DNA of 64,000 bases from Desulfurococcus amylolyticus Z-533. Lineage in GTDB: Archaea > Thermoproteota > Thermoprotei_A > Sulfolobales > Desulfurococcaceae. Shown here one piece after another: positions 52,948-61,561 of this stretch. A program made the translations under genes and the position numbers. The notes below the pieces were generated by a model. It saw only the letters and a list, made by a program, of their open reading frames with translations, did not search any database and was not told where the DNA came from. The stretch covers positions 328,087-392,086 of the forward strand of contig NZ_KI911318.1 of NCBI RefSeq assembly GCF_000513855.1, given 5' to 3'. How positions within the stretch are numbered: position 1 is the first letter of the stretch; the number at the start of each line of letters is the position of its first letter.

Positions 52948-54150
52948 ATGCCCAGAGTACTAGGTATGGATCCTGGCTCTAAGAGTATTGATATATGTGG
53001 TCTCTGCGATGGGAGAATATGCTTCGAGAAATCAATAGATACCGTTGAGGCGAGTAAGAATCCCCTCAGAGTAGTGGAGCTTGTTGAGGGCTTCCCAGGG
53101 GTTGATCTAATAGCTCTCCCCTCGGGCTATGGTGTAGAGCTCACATATCTGGATCATGTAGAGGACAACATGTTGGAGGACTGGTATTACACTTTCATAC
53201 TAGCCACCACCAAGGAGGAGATAGTGGAAGGCTTAAACAGGAATAATATTGGGGCATTCATCTACGATGCAATGGGGAAGATAGTGAGGGAGTTGAAGAA
53301 GAGAAGGGTTAGAGGGATGTTCATTCCAGCAGTAATAAACCTTGAAACAATCCCCCTACATAGGAAGCTCAACAAGATCGATATGGGTACAGCTGATAAG
53401 CTAGCCGTTGCAGTCCTAGGGATACACGAGGTATCTCAGGAGCATAAAATACCCTATGATAGAGTTAACTACATACACGTAGAGATGGGGTTCGGCTATA
53501 ACGCAGTGATAGCAGTTAGGAATGGGGTCATAGTTGATGGTGTCGGCGGCACCTTAATGCCTGGCCCAGCATTTCTAACTTCAGGTGCACTGGATCTGGA
53601 AGTAGTACAGGCCGTAGGGTTATTCAGCAAAACAGATGTGTTTTCCACTGGTTGTAATGTATTAACTAATACTATGTCACCGGAGGAATTCATATCTAGG
53701 ATAAGCGAAGATCCATTAGCAGAGATCTGCTTCGACGCGATGATTGAGTCTATTGTAAAGACGGTTTACTCTATGATCCCGCTGGTGGGCGAGGTGCGTG
53801 AGATACTGTTATCAGGCAGGGTTTCAAGAAACCCTGTCGTTAAGGATTACATAGAGGATAAACTCGGGGACTTGACGAGCATCAGGGCGATGAAGGGGTT
53901 GCCGGATGCATCCATAGTAAAAGAGACCGCACAAGGATACGCTGTAATAGCTGATGGCATAGCTGGCGGCGTCTTCAAAGAACTAGTTGATCACGTTGGA
54001 ATAAGAAGTGCTAGGGGCACCTCTCTTGACTACATAGTTCACCCGAGATTCATGAAATCGAAGCTTGGAAAGAAGTTCGCTGAGTTAAGGAGGCTAATGC
54101 ATGGGGAAGCATTTAATATAAGATGGTGGAGTAGCCTTGGCTCTAATTAG
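52948..54150 (+). CDS. DUF1464 family protein (ASKHA-like kinase fold)
   Basis: A 400-residue protein with the ASKHA opening RVLGMDPGSKSIDICGL (phosphate-1-like loop), a YIHVEMGFGYNAVIAVRNG block (about 175-195) and GGTLMPGPAFLTSG. DUF1464 proteins were annotated as possible butyrate kinases; experimental proof is lacking. It overlaps the DUF447 gene by 14 bases and is therefore in an operon with DUF447 and β-RFAP synthase, which hints at a pterin-linked role. That link is inference. Confidence 0.75.
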   Translation: MPRVLGMDPGSKSIDICGLCDGRICFEKSIDTVEASKNPLRVVELVEGFPGVDLIALPSGYGVELTYLDHVEDNMLEDWYYTFILATTKEEIVEGLNRNNIGAFIYDAMGKIVRELKKRRVRGMFIPAVINLETIPLHRKLNKIDMGTADKLAVAVLGIHEVSQEHKIPYDRVNYIHVEMGFGYNAVIAVRNGVIVDGVGGTLMPGPAFLTSGALDLEVVQAVGLFSKTDVFSTGCNVLTNTMSPEEFISRISEDPLAEICFDAMIESIVKTVYSMIPLVGEVREILLSGRVSRNPVVKDYIEDKLGDLTSIRAMKGLPDASIVKETAQGYAVIADGIAGGVFKELVDHVGIRSARGTSLDYIVHPRFMKSKLGKKFAELRRLMHGEAFNIRWWSSLGSN

Positions 54151-54760
54151 GGAGGGGATACTCTACGAGGCGATAATATCTCTACTAGATGATCTGGACA
54201 AACCCTATGCAACACCATCGGGGTTCTGGAAGTCAAAGGGGAGAATACTGGTGAAGTTCTACAAAGGGTTTAAAACACATGAGTTATTAGTGGCTGTGAA
54301 AAACCCAGTGCTCAACATTGTCAGGGATCCGTTTCTATACTATAGGACAGCTTTTAAGGCGGAATCCAGTGGGTTGACCCCAGAGGACTACATGGTTGAT
54401 GAGGTGAGTGGACGTGTTTTCCTGAGGAATGCTGAAGCCTACTTGCTACTAGACCTTATTAGAATCGTGGATCATGGGAAATATAGCTTATTTGAGTATG
54501 ATTTAAGGGAAATAAGAGTGAATCCACATATCCACCTGGTGCTCGAGCCATACTCAAGGTGCTATAGCTCTCTCATAGAGATGATTATATACACTACCAA
54601 GATAAGAGCACGGGATCAGCTCTCAACCACAGAGCTTGAAACAGCTTTAAGAAGTATTGAGTATTCATATAATGTGGCAGTGAAGACCTGTATGGATAGT
54701 GCTTACATGGATTTAGCCAATAAGATTAGAAAGGTGGTGGAGGATTGGCTAGGGAAGTAA
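54137..54760 (+). CDS. DUF447-like protein (flavin-reductase split-barrel suspected)
   Basis: A 207-residue protein from TTG 54137 behind GGTGGAG. REGILYEAIISLLDD at the start and PVLNIVRDPFLYYRTAF (about 56-72) match the pattern of DUF447, whose members fold as flavin-binding split barrels and in methanogens often neighbour methanopterin-related genes. The overlap with DUF1464 upstream and β-RFAP synthase downstream (16 bases) makes a tight three-gene operon. Confidence 0.65.
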   Translation: MALIREGILYEAIISLLDDLDKPYATPSGFWKSKGRILVKFYKGFKTHELLVAVKNPVLNIVRDPFLYYRTAFKAESSGLTPEDYMVDEVSGRVFLRNAEAYLLLDLIRIVDHGKYSLFEYDLREIRVNPHIHLVLEPYSRCYSSLIEMIIYTTKIRARDQLSTTELETALRSIEYSYNVAVKTCMDSAYMDLANKIRKVVEDWLGK

Positions 54761-55677
54761 AGATTAACACACCTTCGAGACTGCACTTCGGCATGGTTAA
54801 CCCGTTTATCAGGGGAGCTAGGAGATATATCTCAGCAGGGGTTGCAGTATCATACCCCAACAACGTTGTTATCGTTAAGGAGGGAAGCGAATTACGCGTC
54901 GAGGGCTGCAGATCCGATGAGGTGTTTACCAGAATAAAAGACTTCGCCGTTAAACATGGTTTAAAAGGAATCATTGAAATAAGGGAATGCATACCCAGAC
55001 ACATAGGACTAGGTTCCACAACGCAACTAGTGCTCGCAGCTGGATATGGGCTTGCATTAGTGAATAACCACCTGATAGATCCTGTCGAAATAGCTGTTGA
55101 GACAGGACTTGGCAAATACTCCGGTGTTGGAACATATGTGTTTAAACATGGTGGATTCGTGGTTGACATGGGTAGATCCGAGTCCACAGCATTCCCGCCC
55201 CTCCTAACCAGGCTTGAATTCCCTGAGGAATGGGTTTTCATCATTGCAATACCTTCAGGTAGCGGGCTCGATGAGGAGAGGGAAGACAGGATTTTCGCTG
55301 AAGAAAACTGGAATATTCCCGTAGAATTAACATGGAAGGCCTCATATCATCTAATCGAGTTATCCTCAGCTGTGGCTGAAAGGGACTTCGACTCATTCGT
55401 GAAGGCGTTGACAGCTTTGCAGGAAACCGTTGGCTCTATGTTTTCCAGATATCAGGGCGGTGTTTTCTCGGTTAATTCTGCTAGGGCCATTAAGCTACTC
55501 AGAGAAAACGGTGTAGAAGGGGTTGGACAAAGCTCGTGGGGTCCGGCTGTCTATGGGGTTGTAAAAGGATTAGATGAGGCTGAGGCGATCTTGGAGAATT
55601 TGATGCCAAGACTCGACGGGAAGGTATTCATTACTAGACCACGTAATAAAGGGGCCGAGGTTGTGGAGGAAAAATAA
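54745..55677 (+). CDS. mptG: β-ribofuranosylaminobenzene 5'-phosphate synthase-like GHMP enzyme
   Basis: A 310-residue GHMP-superfamily protein. INTPSRLHFGMVNP is the typical opening, PRHIGLGSTTQLVLAAG is the GHMP phosphate loop (about residues 88-104) and FIIAIPSGSGL is present downstream. β-RFAP synthase joins 4-hydroxybenzoate or p-aminobenzoate to PRPP, the first committed step to methanopterin or sulfopterin-type C1 carriers. Such cofactors are known in some Crenarchaeota. Start TTG 54745. Confidence 0.82.
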   Translation: MAREVKINTPSRLHFGMVNPFIRGARRYISAGVAVSYPNNVVIVKEGSELRVEGCRSDEVFTRIKDFAVKHGLKGIIEIRECIPRHIGLGSTTQLVLAAGYGLALVNNHLIDPVEIAVETGLGKYSGVGTYVFKHGGFVVDMGRSESTAFPPLLTRLEFPEEWVFIIAIPSGSGLDEEREDRIFAEENWNIPVELTWKASYHLIELSSAVAERDFDSFVKALTALQETVGSMFSRYQGGVFSVNSARAIKLLRENGVEGVGQSSWGPAVYGVVKGLDEAEAILENLMPRLDGKVFITRPRNKGAEVVEEK

Positions 55678-55686
55678 CGCTGTAAT

Positions 55687-57195
55687 CTAGTTTATGGCTA
55701 TAGCTATTCCCTCGCTACGTGGGTCGCCGGCAAGTATTAATTTCTCATCGTCTAGGATGGCTACATGTACATGTCCATGGCTTCCAAAATACTCTACTTC
55801 TTCGATACTTATGCCTCCAACCGTATTAGCCTCAAGTGGTTTCTCTAAGACGAGTCTTTGGCTTCCACGGGGTTCCACATAGATGAATCGGGGGGCTGCA
55901 ACTGCTTTTACGGGGTCCATTCCATATACGAACATGTTTTCATATACCCTTAGATGTAGTTGGGGCCTGTAGTCTCCTCCTACACAGCCTATAATATATT
56001 TTTTATCGTCTTCAACTACGCCTAGAATTGATAACGTGTGGAGGGGTAATTTCCTGGGTGCAGGGCTGTTAGGTAATCCATGCTCCTTCGCGAATCCTAT
56101 TCCTCTATTCTGCACTGGGAAGCCGCCCATCATTAGCCCTGAGCCGAATGGATGGAAGAGGCTTTGAATGAATCCGATCAATGATTCTCCATCGGAGACT
56201 ATGAAGAATGTTGTATCTCCTCCATGTTTTACACGTGTACTGCTTTGACTTACACTGTGTTCGATAAGCTTCTTTACCCTACTATATCTCAAATACTCGT
56301 TTACATCTATCTCCATGTAGTCGGGGTCACCTAGATAGATGTCTCTGAATGTGTAGACGATATCAACTGGTTTACTCCAGGCGCTAGCCCGCTGAGGATC
56401 ATGGAACCCGTACCTGGATAACTCTTCCTCATAGAGCGCGCTGATCAGCTGGAGCGTTGATGCTCCTTGAGTGTTTGGCGGGAGCTCATAGAGTATTCTT
56501 CCTTCCACCTCTAGCCTGAGGGGATCTACTTTAAAGCCTTCGTGGGTCATAAGGTCTTCAAGCCCTGTATTAACTCCTTGATCCTGTAGTTCCCTGGTTA
56601 GTTCCTCAGCTAACTCCCCCTGGTAGAATTCTTCCCAGCCCCTCGACGCGATTAGCCTAAGGGTTCTAGCAGCATCTTTATTGGTGATTTTGCTGCCTAG
56701 TTTAACCCCTTTATAGTATTTAGCCCACTTGAACCCGGATAATTCTTTTTCAACCGCCTCAATGGATCTCGCCAGGGTATATCCAGCGTTAAATCCATTA
56801 TATGCCAGTGATATTGCTGGCTTCAATAGTGTCGCTAAATCAAGTGTTCCATACTCCTCGTTAACCATACCCCATAGGTATACGAGCCCGGGGATCGTTA
56901 CTGTTAGAGATCCTCTTAGAGGTTTTTCCCTAATGTATTCATCGGCGTTGAATCCGCTGGGCGAGCGGCCTGAGGACGCGTAGGCAACAACCTTGTCTCC
57001 TACGAAGCCTAATAGGAATCCATCGCCTCCGGGCCCGCCCATTTGGGGCTGTACAACCGATAAAACAGCGCTAATGGCTATGGATGCATCAAATGCGTTG
57101 CCTCCTTCCTCCAGCACGTCTAACCCGGTCTTTACAGCTAAGGGATGGTCAGCTACTACACCCTTAAATCCTATGCCGAGCTTAGCTACGGGCAT
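55687..57195 (-). CDS. γ-glutamyltransferase family protein
   Basis: A 502-residue GGT-like Ntn hydrolase. The self-processing/catalytic Thr lies in KHGGDTTFFIVSD (about residue 330), and PQMGGPGGDGF near residue 50-60 and GSGLMMGGFPVQNRG carry the family glycine loops. No signal peptide is seen, so it would act in the cytoplasm, where hydrolysis of γ-glutamyl or related amides is possible; several archaeal relatives act on other substrates. AGGAGGTC directly precedes the ATG. Nine bases after the CoA-transferase gene; one operon. Confidence 0.85.
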   Translation of the reverse strand: MPVAKLGIGFKGVVADHPLAVKTGLDVLEEGGNAFDASIAISAVLSVVQPQMGGPGGDGFLLGFVGDKVVAYASSGRSPSGFNADEYIREKPLRGSLTVTIPGLVYLWGMVNEEYGTLDLATLLKPAISLAYNGFNAGYTLARSIEAVEKELSGFKWAKYYKGVKLGSKITNKDAARTLRLIASRGWEEFYQGELAEELTRELQDQGVNTGLEDLMTHEGFKVDPLRLEVEGRILYELPPNTQGASTLQLISALYEEELSRYGFHDPQRASAWSKPVDIVYTFRDIYLGDPDYMEIDVNEYLRYSRVKKLIEHSVSQSSTRVKHGGDTTFFIVSDGESLIGFIQSLFHPFGSGLMMGGFPVQNRGIGFAKEHGLPNSPAPRKLPLHTLSILGVVEDDKKYIIGCVGGDYRPQLHLRVYENMFVYGMDPVKAVAAPRFIYVEPRGSQRLVLEKPLEANTVGGISIEEVEYFGSHGHVHVAILDDEKLILAGDPRSEGIAIAIN

Positions 57196-57204
57196 GATGA
57201 CCTC

Positions 57205-58389
57205 CTATGGATAATATATGATGCCCGCCTCTTTAAGCCTGCTTATTTCCTCCGGGGTGTATCCAAGCTCCTGAAGTATCTCTACTGTGTGTTCCCCGAG
57301 TCTTGGTGGGTGTAGTTTCGAGTTGTATTTTTCATTATTAAAATATCCTGGCTCGCTTAACTGGGGGATCTCGCCTAGTACTGGATGATGTATCTTATAG
57401 ACTATTCCCTGCTCGCTAACATACCTGTCTTGAAATACCTCGTCTAGCTCATATACTGGTGCAGCAGGAACACCAGCGTCCTCCAGCTTCCTAAGCCAGT
57501 TATCCCTTGTATCGATCTCGAATATTGATTGAAGCATGTTAACAAGGGCCTCTCTATTAGCCACTCTATCGGCATTTGTTCTGAAGCGCGGATCATTTAC
57601 AAGGTCTTCCCTGCCAATAGCCCGGCATAGAGAACCCCAGAGCCTATCGTTTGCTGCTGCCACGATGAACCATTTCCCATCCCTATCTCTGAAGGCTTGG
57701 TAAGGCACCATGGAGGGATGGGCGCTACCCATCCTTCTTGGCTTTCTACCTGTCGTGAGGTACATTATTGGTAGGTAGCACATTGAGAATATTGCAGTGT
57801 CATACATTGGAACCTCTATTTTAACAGGCCTTTTACCTGCGTAGAGGGCGCTTAAAATATATATTGAGGACATTAATCCAGTGATCACATCAAATAACGC
57901 AAAACTAACCCTCACAGGAGGTCCCCCCTCCTCGCCAGTGGACATCATGAGGCCTGACATGCCTTGTAGAACCAGGTCATATGCTGGCTTATCCTCGTAT
58001 ATGCTTCCCTGTCTAAACCCCTTAATACTCAGATATATGATCTTGGGATTGATTTTTACGAGGCTTTCATAGTCGACCCCAAGTTTCTCAGGCACCCCGG
58101 GCCTATAGTTCTCTATCACGACATCGCTTCTCTCTACTAGCTTGTAGACTATCTCCCGCCCCTTAGGGTTTTTCAAGTCCACTACAATACTCTTCTTCCC
58201 CCTATTTATCGAGAGATAGTAAGCGCTCTCCCCCTTGATGAACGGGGCCCAGCTCCTGGTTTCATCTCCATGTGGGGCCTCAACCTTTATTATCTCGGCT
58301 CCTAGGTCAGCTAGCACCATGGAGGCAAAGGGCCCGGCAAGTGTATGGCTTAGATCAAGTACCTTGATATCCTTTAACAACATTTTCAC
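57205..58389 (-). CDS. Family III CoA-transferase (CaiB/BaiF)
   Basis: A 394-residue CoA-transferase. LDLSHTLAGPFASMVLADLGAEIIKVE is the family opening (parts diagnostic), VVIENYRPGVPEKLG follows, and the catalytic Asp is expected in FALFDVITG (about residue 165). These enzymes move CoA between carboxylic acids such as succinate, formate or carnitine derivatives. Paired with the GGT-like gene downstream in one operon, a pairing without an obvious shared pathway. Start ATG 58389. Confidence 0.87.
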   Translation of the reverse strand: MKMLLKDIKVLDLSHTLAGPFASMVLADLGAEIIKVEAPHGDETRSWAPFIKGESAYYLSINRGKKSIVVDLKNPKGREIVYKLVERSDVVIENYRPGVPEKLGVDYESLVKINPKIIYLSIKGFRQGSIYEDKPAYDLVLQGMSGLMMSTGEEGGPPVRVSFALFDVITGLMSSIYILSALYAGKRPVKIEVPMYDTAIFSMCYLPIMYLTTGRKPRRMGSAHPSMVPYQAFRDRDGKWFIVAAANDRLWGSLCRAIGREDLVNDPRFRTNADRVANREALVNMLQSIFEIDTRDNWLRKLEDAGVPAAPVYELDEVFQDRYVSEQGIVYKIHHPVLGEIPQLSEPGYFNNEKYNSKLHPPRLGEHTVEILQELGYTPEEISRLKEAGIIYYP

Positions 58390-58426
58390 GCCCTCCGTTC
58401 ATAATTCGATTTGTGATGTAAAACGA

Positions 58427-58651
58427 TATTTAATATAGGGCTGCTGTGGATTTATAGATAACTTTAAATTCCTGTAGATATCTCTAGGGTACTTAGAGCT
58501 CCTGTGATCCGCATTGCGGTGAGGGCCGTGCTAGAAACCCGGATGGGGCCCTGCGGCGTTGGGCTCGACCGAGCCCCATGCAGTCTGGGTGAAGCAAGTG
58601 AGCCCAGGCCAGGGGCTAACCCCGCTAACAAAACATCAGCGGGGAAACGCT
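58427..58651 (+). repeat. Structured 225-bp element, copy A
   Basis: Plus-strand partner of the element at 49851-50074 (about 96% identical). Hairpins by eye: CTCTA/TAGAG (58482/58494), CCGC/GCGG (58509/58516), GGGCC/GGCCC (58523/58547), CTGC/GCAG enclosing GGGCTC/GAGCCC (58551-58583), CTGGG/CCCAG (58585/58603) and CCCGCT/AGCGGG (58621/58638). CTTTAAAT at 58462 is a possible TATA box. Homology ends abruptly at GGGAAACGCT. It occupies most of the CoA-transferase/surface-protein gap. Confidence 0.7.
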
Positions 58652-58705
58652 GGGATGTTATATAGAGCTATAGAGCTTAGGTTTATAAGTAGGGGTTGAT
58701 GATGT

Positions 58706-59500
58706 ATGATAGCTAGAATACCTTTACTTCTACTCTTTACCACCATGGTATTTTCAAGCATCATCAGTGTATACACTGGCTCTGTCACCGTTAATATAGC
58801 TGGGCTTTATGCTTCGATAATATATGATCCATTAGAGGATAATGGGATGTTCGATCTAAACATCACTCTTTCAAGTAGGAGTGAAACCCCTGTTGAACTG
58901 ACGCTGGATAATCCATTTGATCCATCTGTAAGCCTCTCCTTGGTCTCAGTGGATTGTGAGCCAGGTGGAAACGTTGTTGTAGATTATGGTGTCGATAGTA
59001 TCACTATATTATTTAACAATACGAGCTGGGTGATGTTGTACTTCACTATAGAGGGCTTCATGGAGTCCAGTAGCCTTGGGTCTTACGTTGCCTACATAGA
59101 CTTAACTGGTTATAATGATGTAGCGAACCTATTGTTAACGCTTCAAATACCATATGGATACCAGGTAAATGTAATGCCTTCAACAGGTGTCACTGTATCG
59201 CAGGGTAATGAATCAATAATAGTGAACTTATCCCAGGCGCTTCTCTACACTGTAACAACATGGGTTTCTGTAACAGAGGCTACCACATCACCCACGGCAA
59301 CTATGACGACAATTACTAGCAGCACCACGTTAACTACCATTGGTACATCGGCTACAGCTATTACTACGTCTACAGAGCCAGCTACTGAATCGATCCCTGT
59401 AACTCATGGAGTATTAGGCAGTATCTTACCATTGGCGATAGGTATAATAATTATAGTGATGATCATTGTAATACTGGTTTTCTATGGGTATAGAAGATAG
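58706..59500 (+). CDS. Cell-surface protein with Ser/Thr-rich stalk and C-terminal anchor
   Basis: A 264-residue exported protein: signal peptide (RIPLLLLFTTMVFSSIIS, residues 4-21), a β-rich domain with N-x-S/T sites (about 25-190), a Thr/Ser stalk of about 45 residues likely O-glycosylated, and a C-terminal membrane helix (LPLAIGIIIIVMIIVILVF) ending in basic YRR. This is the usual form of archaeal S-layer-associated or binding proteins. No specific family is recognised. Confidence 0.68.
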   Translation: MIARIPLLLLFTTMVFSSIISVYTGSVTVNIAGLYASIIYDPLEDNGMFDLNITLSSRSETPVELTLDNPFDPSVSLSLVSVDCEPGGNVVVDYGVDSITILFNNTSWVMLYFTIEGFMESSSLGSYVAYIDLTGYNDVANLLLTLQIPYGYQVNVMPSTGVTVSQGNESIIVNLSQALLYTVTTWVSVTEATTSPTATMTTITSSTTLTTIGTSATAITTSTEPATESIPVTHGVLGSILPLAIGIIIIVMIIVILVFYGYRR

Positions 59501-59544
59501 TTTCCTCTCTTAATGGACTTTTTAAATGCCTATCCTATATAGGT

Positions 59545-60630
59545 TCAGCCACTACACAACAAGTTCTAAATAAGAACGACGAGGCTTGGAGGTCATTCTT
59601 CCCGCTACTAAAAGCTAAGAAAGAGGGAAAACCACCGTCATTCATGACAGGAGTTAACCCGCCGGGGTATAGGAAGAGAGGTGGTAAGAGAGTTCTATGG
59701 GTTGTTCTGAGAAATGATCAGTATAAGTTTGAGGATGACTATGTTATATTGAAGGGTTTGAGGGCTCTCGGGTCTATCAGTGTTAGGTACTCTGGGAGAA
59801 TACACGTCTTCGGGAAACAAGGTAGGGCTGAGATATGCTACGACCTTGATGAGAAGAAGAGTGGTATATGCATATATCCTTCGAAGTTGAGGAGAAGATC
59901 GTTAGAGACAAAATGATTAAAGTACCTGTGAACCCTCCTGGAAATAAGAGTGCTGGGATAGATATTGGCATTAACAATCTCTTGGCTGTATATGTTGAGG
60001 ATGGTTCTGCATTGCTTGTAAGCGGGAGACCTCTAAAAGCTATTAGTTTCTATTGGAGGAACCGTATCTCAGAATATCAAAGCATGCTAAACAGATATGG
60101 GTTCAAGACGTCTAGGATGCTTAGGAAGATGTATAAGAAGTGGAGGAAGCAGATTAGAAGCTATATCAACTGGGCTGTGGGAAATACTGTTAAATGGCTC
60201 TATCTGAGAGGTGTATCAGAGGTAGTTGTTGGGTACCCGAGGTATATTGTTCAAGAGCCGGGGGAAGAGCCCTATGGTTAACTTTGAGATAGCCCATGTC
60301 TGGAGCTATAGATACCTGCTCAGAAGAATAACCGAGGTAGCAGAAGAATACAGGATCAAAACAGAGTTTGTAAGCGAGGAATATACGTTAACAACATGCC
60401 CATTATGCAGAACTCATGATAATCATAAGAGGATAACTAGAGGGTTGATCAAATGCTTCATACATAACAAGGTATTCAACGCATATCTTGTAAGAGCATA
60501 CAACATACTCTTGAAGAGAAAACCCATAGCCCCGAGCCCCGCGTTAAGCTGGGTAGGGGTAGCGCGCCTAAGACCAGGCGCGGGGCTGAACCAGGCTAGA
60601 GGAGGTGTAGCCCCAACCTCCCTACCCTAA
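59545..60630 (+). pseudogene. TnpB (IS200/IS605 family) pseudogene
   Basis: Three successive frames together give a TnpB without its N-terminal part: TTQQVLNKNDEAWRSFF onwards, a frameshift near 59870-59910, then AGIDIGINNLLAVYVEDG (RuvC-I Asp present), a second frameshift near 60240-60280, then VNFEIAHVWSY and the zinc-finger region TTCPLC...CFIHNK. RuvC-III normally reads NAD; here it reads VFNAYLVRAYNI, with Asp changed to Tyr, so even the frame-corrected protein should be nuclease-dead. No tnpA is near. Confidence 0.85.
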
Positions 60631-60668
60631 AGGGACCCCTCGCTCTTTAGGGCGAGGAGGAGGTCAGA
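60531..60668 (+). mobile_element. Right end of the tnpB element, ωRNA-type hairpins
   Basis: The TnpB C-terminal coding region overlaps a structured 3' end: AGCCCCGCG/CGCGGGGCT (60535-60543/60579-60587) and CCTCGC/GCGAGG (60638-60643/60652-60657), closing with GAGGAGGTCAG. In TnpB systems the guide RNA is made from this part of the element. The tip is shared with the remnants at 11600 and 32768. The left end was not found. Confidence 0.6.
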
Positions 60669-60682
60669 TAATTTGTTGCCCA

Positions 60683-61441
60683 CTATTTTTTCTCAACCTT
60701 TAATATCACCGGCTTAACTCCAGTGTTGTCAATTGCGTAGAGAACCCATCCATGTCTATATGTCACACCCTTTATCTTCCTTATCATTATCTGGCGTACC
60801 TGTATAGGTAGCTGTAGGGATAACCCCTCTTCTAGACCGCGTGTTTCAATTATACCGTCAACTAGGTGTTCTATAGTGTACAGGTATTCTTTAAAGCCTT
60901 CTGTGGAGGTGTGGAGCGTTGCTATTATAGGTATTTTCAGTGTCTTAGAGATATTGGCTCTTAGAAGCTTGATGAACTCCATGAACCGTGTGGGATCGAG
61001 TGAGATCATTGCTTCGTTTAATGAATCTATAATGATTAATCCCTTACCACTTAACCTCGTTGAATCCAGTACACGTAGGATAGCGTTGGCAAGGTTCTCA
61101 GGGTTCCGTGGATCAACATCTTCTACTACGAGTGGATGAATCCTTCCTTTCTTGCCTCTGATCAGATAACTGAATCCATCTATTAAGAGTAGCCTAGAGG
61201 AGATATTGTCATCTATTCTTAAACCAAAGGACTCTAATTGCTCTATTATAGTTAAAGGATCATCGTCTAGACAAACATATATCACTGGTTCATTGTTCTC
61301 TATGATGTTCTTAGCTATATTGGCTACTATCACGCTTTTCCCGGAACCTCCTTCCCCAGCTAACACTATAAACGAGTTCCTTGGGACGCCCTCGGGTAGT
61401 ATGTAGAGGAACAAGTCCAGTGTAATAAGGATCTTCTCCAA
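60683..61441 (-). CDS. KaiC-like RecA-superfamily ATPase
   Basis: A 252-residue single-domain ATPase. Walker A is GEGGSGKS (about residues 29-36), the catalytic-glutamate-like region is DDDPLTI, and Walker B is KGLIIIDSLNEAM (about 131-143). KaiC-like and GvpD-like proteins of archaea have this plan; roles range from signalling to regulation of motility. There is no second domain. The neighbouring dehydrogenase operon is divergent. Start ATG 61441. Confidence 0.72.
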   Translation of the reverse strand: MEKILITLDLFLYILPEGVPRNSFIVLAGEGGSGKSVIVANIAKNIIENNEPVIYVCLDDDPLTIIEQLESFGLRIDDNISSRLLLIDGFSYLIRGKKGRIHPLVVEDVDPRNPENLANAILRVLDSTRLSGKGLIIIDSLNEAMISLDPTRFMEFIKLLRANISKTLKIPIIATLHTSTEGFKEYLYTIEHLVDGIIETRGLEEGLSLQLPIQVRQIMIRKIKGVTYRHGWVLYAIDNTGVKPVILKVEKK

Positions 61442-61561
61442 GGCTACTACCCCCGGTTTTATTTAATCCCAGGGGCATTAAATATTTATTTCCGGTAGCA
61501 TCCTAGTGTATATATATTGTATATATTATTTAAGGAGCTGCTTAATACGTGGTGGGAGCTG

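Noticed and set aside
61517-61561. Upstream TTG start for the FAD/[2Fe-2S] subunit
   Set aside because: The extra 15 codons overlap the probable TATA region; GTG 61562 has a better ribosome-binding site and matches the expected start of the [2Fe-2S] domain.
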